Source of the DNA: Datura wrightii
Taxonomy: Eukaryota > Streptophyta > Magnoliopsida > Solanales > Solanaceae
NCBI GenBank assembly: GCA_035772735.1
Contig: JASDFA010000007.1
Coordinates: forward strand, 147,993,001 to 148,057,000
Direction: 5' to 3'
Length of the DNA: 64,000 nt
Under the pieces are notes generated by a model. It saw only the letters and a program-made list of their open reading frames with translations. It did not search any database and was not told the origin of the DNA. Below are positions 59,257 through 64,000 of the stretch, one piece after another. A program made the position numbers and the translations under genes. Each line of letters opens with the position of its first letter. The first letter of the stretch is position 1.

Positions 59257-62200
59257 GTATATATTCAACTTAGATAGGGGCGGATATATAATCTTATTTG
59301 GGTGCACGTAAATTTACGATCTTTTCATTAAAGTAGACATTTTACATATATGTCTCATAGAACTGATTTAATATTACTTATTGATATTATTTCTCTAGAA
59401 AGGCTAAATGGTGCATGTGGTTCGATGCCAAGTTATTTAACGAGAGGATTAGACATCAATTCTCCCTTAATACTTTCTTTTTTCTCCTTTTATTTTTTTA
59501 GTGAGTACACCCATATTATAAAAATCCTAGATTTTCCTAAGAACTTAAGTACTATTATTTTATTTAGAGTTTAAACTCCATGTACTAATAAAAAAAAATA
59601 TTTACACAATCAACTTATTTAATAAGTAATTATACTGATAAATGTTAAGCGATAATTTTATGACAAAAATAATTTACCTGCTATTATAAGTTAAAAGTTT
59701 TGATACTATCAGCATATAACTTTAACCCATTTATTTATCAAAGAAACAAATGATACTGTACTTACTATTGAATCATCACCTTTGCGTGATGTCTTATCTC
59801 TCGATGAAATATATATATATATGTAAAATGAATATTGAATGTCCTTTGATTTTTTATTATATTCCCAAATCACAAAAGAGATTATATTATTCATTTTGCT
59901 TCCACCTAATCCATCCAGCAAAGAAAAAGTCAGCAGAATTTAGAGCTAATTAACAACTACAGAGGAAATGGAACTGCAATAATTATAATTAGCATCCTCG
60001 TACGTCAGAGCCACGTCACAATATCAGAGTAATTGAACTCACACTTATTGCGTGAGAAACTCTAGTTGATATCACTAAACTGTAAGTCTTAAAAGTGATG
60101 ACGCAGTACCAAAGAATCCATTTGTTTTAGCAAAGAAAACAACCATAAGACTCATGAGGATGAAGTGATGGAGAATTACTGTTAGTATTAGATTTCAAAC
60201 GTGACTTCTTTCACATAGAATTGGAAATATATTCAAGAAATAATCAATGGGTATCTATAAATTCAAAGAAGAAAAATGTTCCCTAATAATTAGGTGCATC
60301 CATTTAACTTTAAAGGCTAGCTCTGTAAATGTATGTATTTCACCTCTTGGTCATTGGTTTGAATTGGCCCAAGTCTTTTTGGGCCATCCTATGCAACTTG
60401 GGCTAGCCGTATAAGATGGGGCAATATTAGTAATAGCAATTTTCATAAATAGCGCTAGAATTAACTTCAGTCATTTTTATATTTAATATTTAAAATCTAC
60501 TTCTTTGAAATATTATATTTTTCTTATAAATTCAAAAAAGAAAAGCAACTAAGAAACAGAAAAAGCACAGAGTAACAAACATTTTTGTATAAAATTACTT
60601 AAATATTACGCACTAGTTAAATAATTTTTCTAAAAACAAATTAAATAAGAATATCCAGTGAACTTGCGTATATGGAAATTAATTATATATTTTTCCCTCT
60701 TTTCTTGAAAGGAATGTAGGTATGAAATGAGAAATTAAGAAATTGATTTCTCAACTTTTAGACTATATAAAAAAAAGAGGTAGCATAAATTACTTTATTT
60801 TATAGTTAACACAATGAAAAATGTTTGATAAAATTTTACTTCCCTTTATATATTTTACTTCACTATTGATCCCCGTTTATTTTATGAAAAGTGTTGCTAG
60901 CCAATTTAATCATGAAACATTTTTAAAAAAATCTTAAAACATGTTATCTTAAATCCGTTCTGCTTCGTTCCGCACTTACATTATTTCATTATCATTCCTA
61001 AGAACTATTTGAAATAGTTTTAAAATATCCTCAAACATTTATAATTGAATGGATACTCAAACAAAAAATATTTTAAAACTATTTCTAATAATCGTAAGAT
61101 ATATTTGATTGTTTACCCTATTGTATTGTATTTTATTTTAATTTTTTTAAAAAAATATAGAATAAGAAGAAACTACGTGTTGTGTTTGTGCTTCTTTATT
61201 CTTATCTTTTGTTGATCGATAGCCACATAAGGCCATCACCATATACAACTTTGAGAAAGCCATAAATATTAGAAATAGTGCCAATTGTTGATAGATGCCA
61301 ACTAAAACCAAAAAGTCATTTTCATTCCTCTACCAATTTATCTTTTTTTCCTTAGTCACATGGAAGAGAAAGTGTTCACCTCAAACTACTATATGACCAC
61401 TTATGGAAGGTTTTATCCTAAATTCTTTATGTGTTTTTTTTATTAAAATTTTTTTCGTGGCAAAGGATTAGGACATATGTCATAAATATGTCACGCATAT
61501 GTTGACACCATAAAATTGTTACAAAGATATGAGTACAATTTGATACTCAATTGTTAACTTTTTTTATAAAAATAAAATAAAATCTTTTAGTATGTCTTTA
61601 TAGTAAAAGTGAAATCATATTACCCTAATGTGTAGGATAAAATAATCTTCCGCGCGAGGTCGAGGGCTAGCTCGCTTAATGAATTAACTTTTTATCGATG
61701 GTTAAGATAAAAAATTCAAAATTCATCATTAGTATAGTATTTTCTTTTCCTTTCCCCCACTCCTTTCTTGTCGTTCGATGTAATAATTATTATTTATTTT
61801 TTTTAAAAAAGAAAGTATCAAAATTTTGTACCTATGTTGTAGATAAGGTTGAGTTAGTAGTAGTTACGTACTCGGAGTTCGAGGGATAGAATTTGATTAA
61901 CGGTGTGAATTCAGATATAAATTTTTAATTTTTTTAAAAATAATTATATAAAAATAGCATATAATATTGCCAAGCAGATGGAGTACTAAAATTCTTATAT
62001 TTTGATGATGCTAGTGAGTAATGTGCACCTTTACAAATTAAAATACAAAATATACAAATTAAAAGGTGTTTTTTTTTTTATGATGATTAAATTGGTCATC
62101 ATTTTGCACGCAACTTTAAAGGATTTGTTGGCGTGCATGGTGCCAATAAAGTTCCAATTTTTAACATTTTTCACAAATCACACATCAATTAGTTACTCTC

Positions 62201-63048
62201 ACCCATTCACAATGTATGACTTTTAAGATTTTGACATATCGATCAAAACTTACTCAGCAACATTAAATTAAGAGAATTGTTTAACTAATTCATCCTATAA
62301 ATATTAAAGAAGTAGCAAAAGACTTTAGAAAATACTATTCCAATTTCAATTTATTTATTTTCAGTCCGATTCTAAAGAAATATTTTTCTCTTTTTAATAA
62401 TTTTTTTATTTTAATATTTCATGTGATATCTTTAAAATCACAAAATTAAAGAAAAATCAGATAAATAAATTAAAATAAAAAGAGCAATTCATATCATTAA
62501 TGACTGTATTGAAATAGACTATCTATATTAAGTCTCGATTCTTTCTGAAATCCTATATTTGAACAGAAAATACTTTTTATATCACACAGTCCTTTTATTT
62601 TACTCTTATTATTAGATGAGAATAATTTTTATTTTTATTTTAAAATGGGGGGAGTCAACTCACACTTTAAAGCCGCCATTGCAGACCTCCTTCCTTTTCA
62701 ATAAATAAAAAATTGGGGAAATTTGAAATTTAAATAAAATTTGTATAAATTTCATCATCTGTTTTTATTTAACCAATAATGCATGGTGAAAACCTCAATG
62801 GAGAATATCCAAATTCCAAAAGGCAGTAAAGTTTAATCTATAAAACAAGCCAAAGCATAAATTATTTTCAAGCAAAATATAAAAATAACCAAAAAAAAGG
62901 AAATATACACTAATTAATTCACATTTTTTGTCAACAATGGGACACCCCAAGATTTTTGACTCTTTTAATTTTGGCCCCAATGATCGATAAAATGATTCAC
63001 ATGACGTCATTTTCCGACGAGAAATTTCATCTAATCGAACGGCTGTGA
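59257..63048. other. Gene-free AT-rich intergenic region
   Basis: No convincing gene. A GGCGGAT-type repeat start lies near 59,280. A further MITE-like pair of ends occurs at about 62,335-62,495 ('ctattccaatttcaatttattt' and 'aaataaattaaaataaaaagag'). A poly-A-rich, low-complexity background fills the rest. Confidence 0.6.
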
Positions 63049-63513
63049 TTATATCTTCTCCAATTTCTCAGCTTTAACCAACGGATTCGCCTTAGCAATT
63101 GCTTCTCTCCCCATAGATTTGAAATCAAAGCTGCAGCCATGGATCTCCGGATACCGATGGGTCCCACAAAAAGTGGTCCCACACCTACACTTGAACCCGG
63201 TCAACCCCACCTTCTTCCTACAAACCGAACACCGGTTCGGCTGCGCGGCTGCCGGTTGGACCGTCGCCGAAACAACCTCCAATATTTCCTCTACGGCGGC
63301 TGGTTCCGGTAACACCAGTACGGATGAGCTCGCCGAGGGGATCGCCAGATGCGGAGGAAACAGAGAATCAATGGGTTTTTGTCCCCCTTTTAGATAAACT
63401 TCATGGTAGCATTTGGAGCAGAAATTTTGGGTTGTGGGGCTGCCGAAGAAACCACAGTTGTTTGCGCATAATATATGTCCTTCTGGTGCCTCAAATCCAT
63501 GCTCTTCCGCCAT
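63049..63513 (-). CDS. A20/AN1 zinc-finger stress-associated protein (SAP)
   Basis: An intronless frame of 154 residues beginning MAEEHGFEAPEGHILC. The A20 finger has C16, C20, C32 and C35 (C-x3-C-x11-C-x2-C). A low-complexity linker rich in A, P, S and V follows (about 50-90). The AN1 finger has C95, C98, C109, C111, C116, H119, H125 and C127, all present. The ending KANPLVKAEKLEKI is typical. Plant SAPs of this kind are small, usually intronless proteins induced by cold, drought, salt or wounding; some bind ubiquitin or act as E3 ligases. The length and intronless structure match the family. A likely TATA box is listed separately. Confidence 0.95.
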   Translation of the reverse strand: MAEEHGFEAPEGHILCANNCGFFGSPTTQNFCSKCYHEVYLKGGQKPIDSLFPPHLAIPSASSSVLVLPEPAAVEEILEVVSATVQPAAAQPNRCSVCRKKVGLTGFKCRCGTTFCGTHRYPEIHGCSFDFKSMGREAIAKANPLVKAEKLEKI

Positions 63514-63658
63514 AATTATCTAGATTTTTCTTCAATATCAAACCTCAGAAACAATTTCTTGGAATTTTTTTTTTTTTTGGAGGGGGTTCAGATGAGAAAA
63601 GGGCATGAAAGTATGGAAAAGCAAATAAAGAAATTTGGGGTAAAATGGGATGAAAGGA

Positions 63659-63672
63659 GAATATATAAATAG
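63659..63672 (-). promoter_or_regulatory. TATA box of the SAP gene
   Basis: CTATTTATATATTC on the minus strand, about 145 bases before the start codon, fits a plant TATA box. It would give a leader of roughly 115 bases. The position is reasonable but not proven. Confidence 0.5.
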
Positions 63673-64000
63673 AGAAGGTGGGGAAGGATCAGAGGAAGGA
63701 GACAAGAAATGAAAGGGAATTTAATAATGAAAATGGTGACAAATCATTAGAGAAGATAATAAAGAAATATCAAAAGAACAGGCTGGAAGAAGGAAAAAAG
63801 TGGATGAATGGGGGAACCCAGCAAATGAAGGGAAGCCAAGAAATTTGGTTATGGGGATTAACTGGGTGGTGGGGGAGGACACGTGGTTACAGAATTGTGG
63901 TTTGAACTGAGAGGTAATTGGAAGTCCAAAAAACTATTTTTTTTATAACAGTATAATTAATTTAAAATTAATTCCATACGATACTTACTAGCACAAATAT

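Overview
The window is nuclear DNA of a flowering plant, most likely a member of the Solanaceae. The coding genes have introns with GT..AG borders, intergenic DNA is very AT-rich, and transposon debris is dense. It includes SINE tails of the tobacco TS type, Stowaway-like MITEs, a MITE whose ends resemble TATGTTGCTCGGACTCTTC, and copia LTRs with a tRNA-Met primer site. I recognise these families from general knowledge and ran no search. No rRNA, tRNA, CRISPR or bacterial-type operon was seen.

Layout. 1-10.9 kb is gene-free, AT-rich and full of MITEs. 11.26-15.69 kb (+) is a complete four-exon GROWTH-REGULATING FACTOR gene (QLQ, WRC, FFD, TSLS and GGPL motifs; 388 aa) with a miR396-type target site in the WRC exon. 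17.19-22.8 kb (-) is a two-coding-exon AGC VIII kinase of the KIPK type (1003 aa) with a leader intron and a long CT repeat in the leader. 22.9-35.9 kb is repeat-rich; it includes a 1.4-kb inverted-repeat element whose core switches between C-rich and G-rich strands. 35.99-45.21 kb (-) is a complete seven-exon plastid-division gene FtsZ2 (478 aa). 49.68-51.79 kb (+) is a four-exon TFL1/CEN-like PEBP gene broken by two frameshifts. It has a LINE fragment just upstream, a miniature LTR element in intron 2 and a Stowaway MITE in intron 3. A solo LTR follows at 52 kb. At 53.65-56.33 kb lies a complete non-autonomous copia element (-) that encodes only Gag, a protease-like segment and a pre-integrase segment; it sits inside an older inverted-repeat element. 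58.4 kb (-) has a small acidic ORF of unknown function, and 63.05-63.51 kb (-) has an intronless A20/AN1 zinc-finger stress-associated protein.

The genes are unrelated in function: growth transcription factor, auxin/cytoskeleton-type kinase, plastid division, flowering-time PEBP, stress zinc finger. They do not form a cluster or pathway. The most unusual material is in the repeats: a MITE family with swappable GC-rich cores, nested elements around 53-57 kb, repeated palindromes at 57.5 kb, and the stepwise invasion of the PEBP pseudogene. I found no clear candidate for a wholly new biological system.
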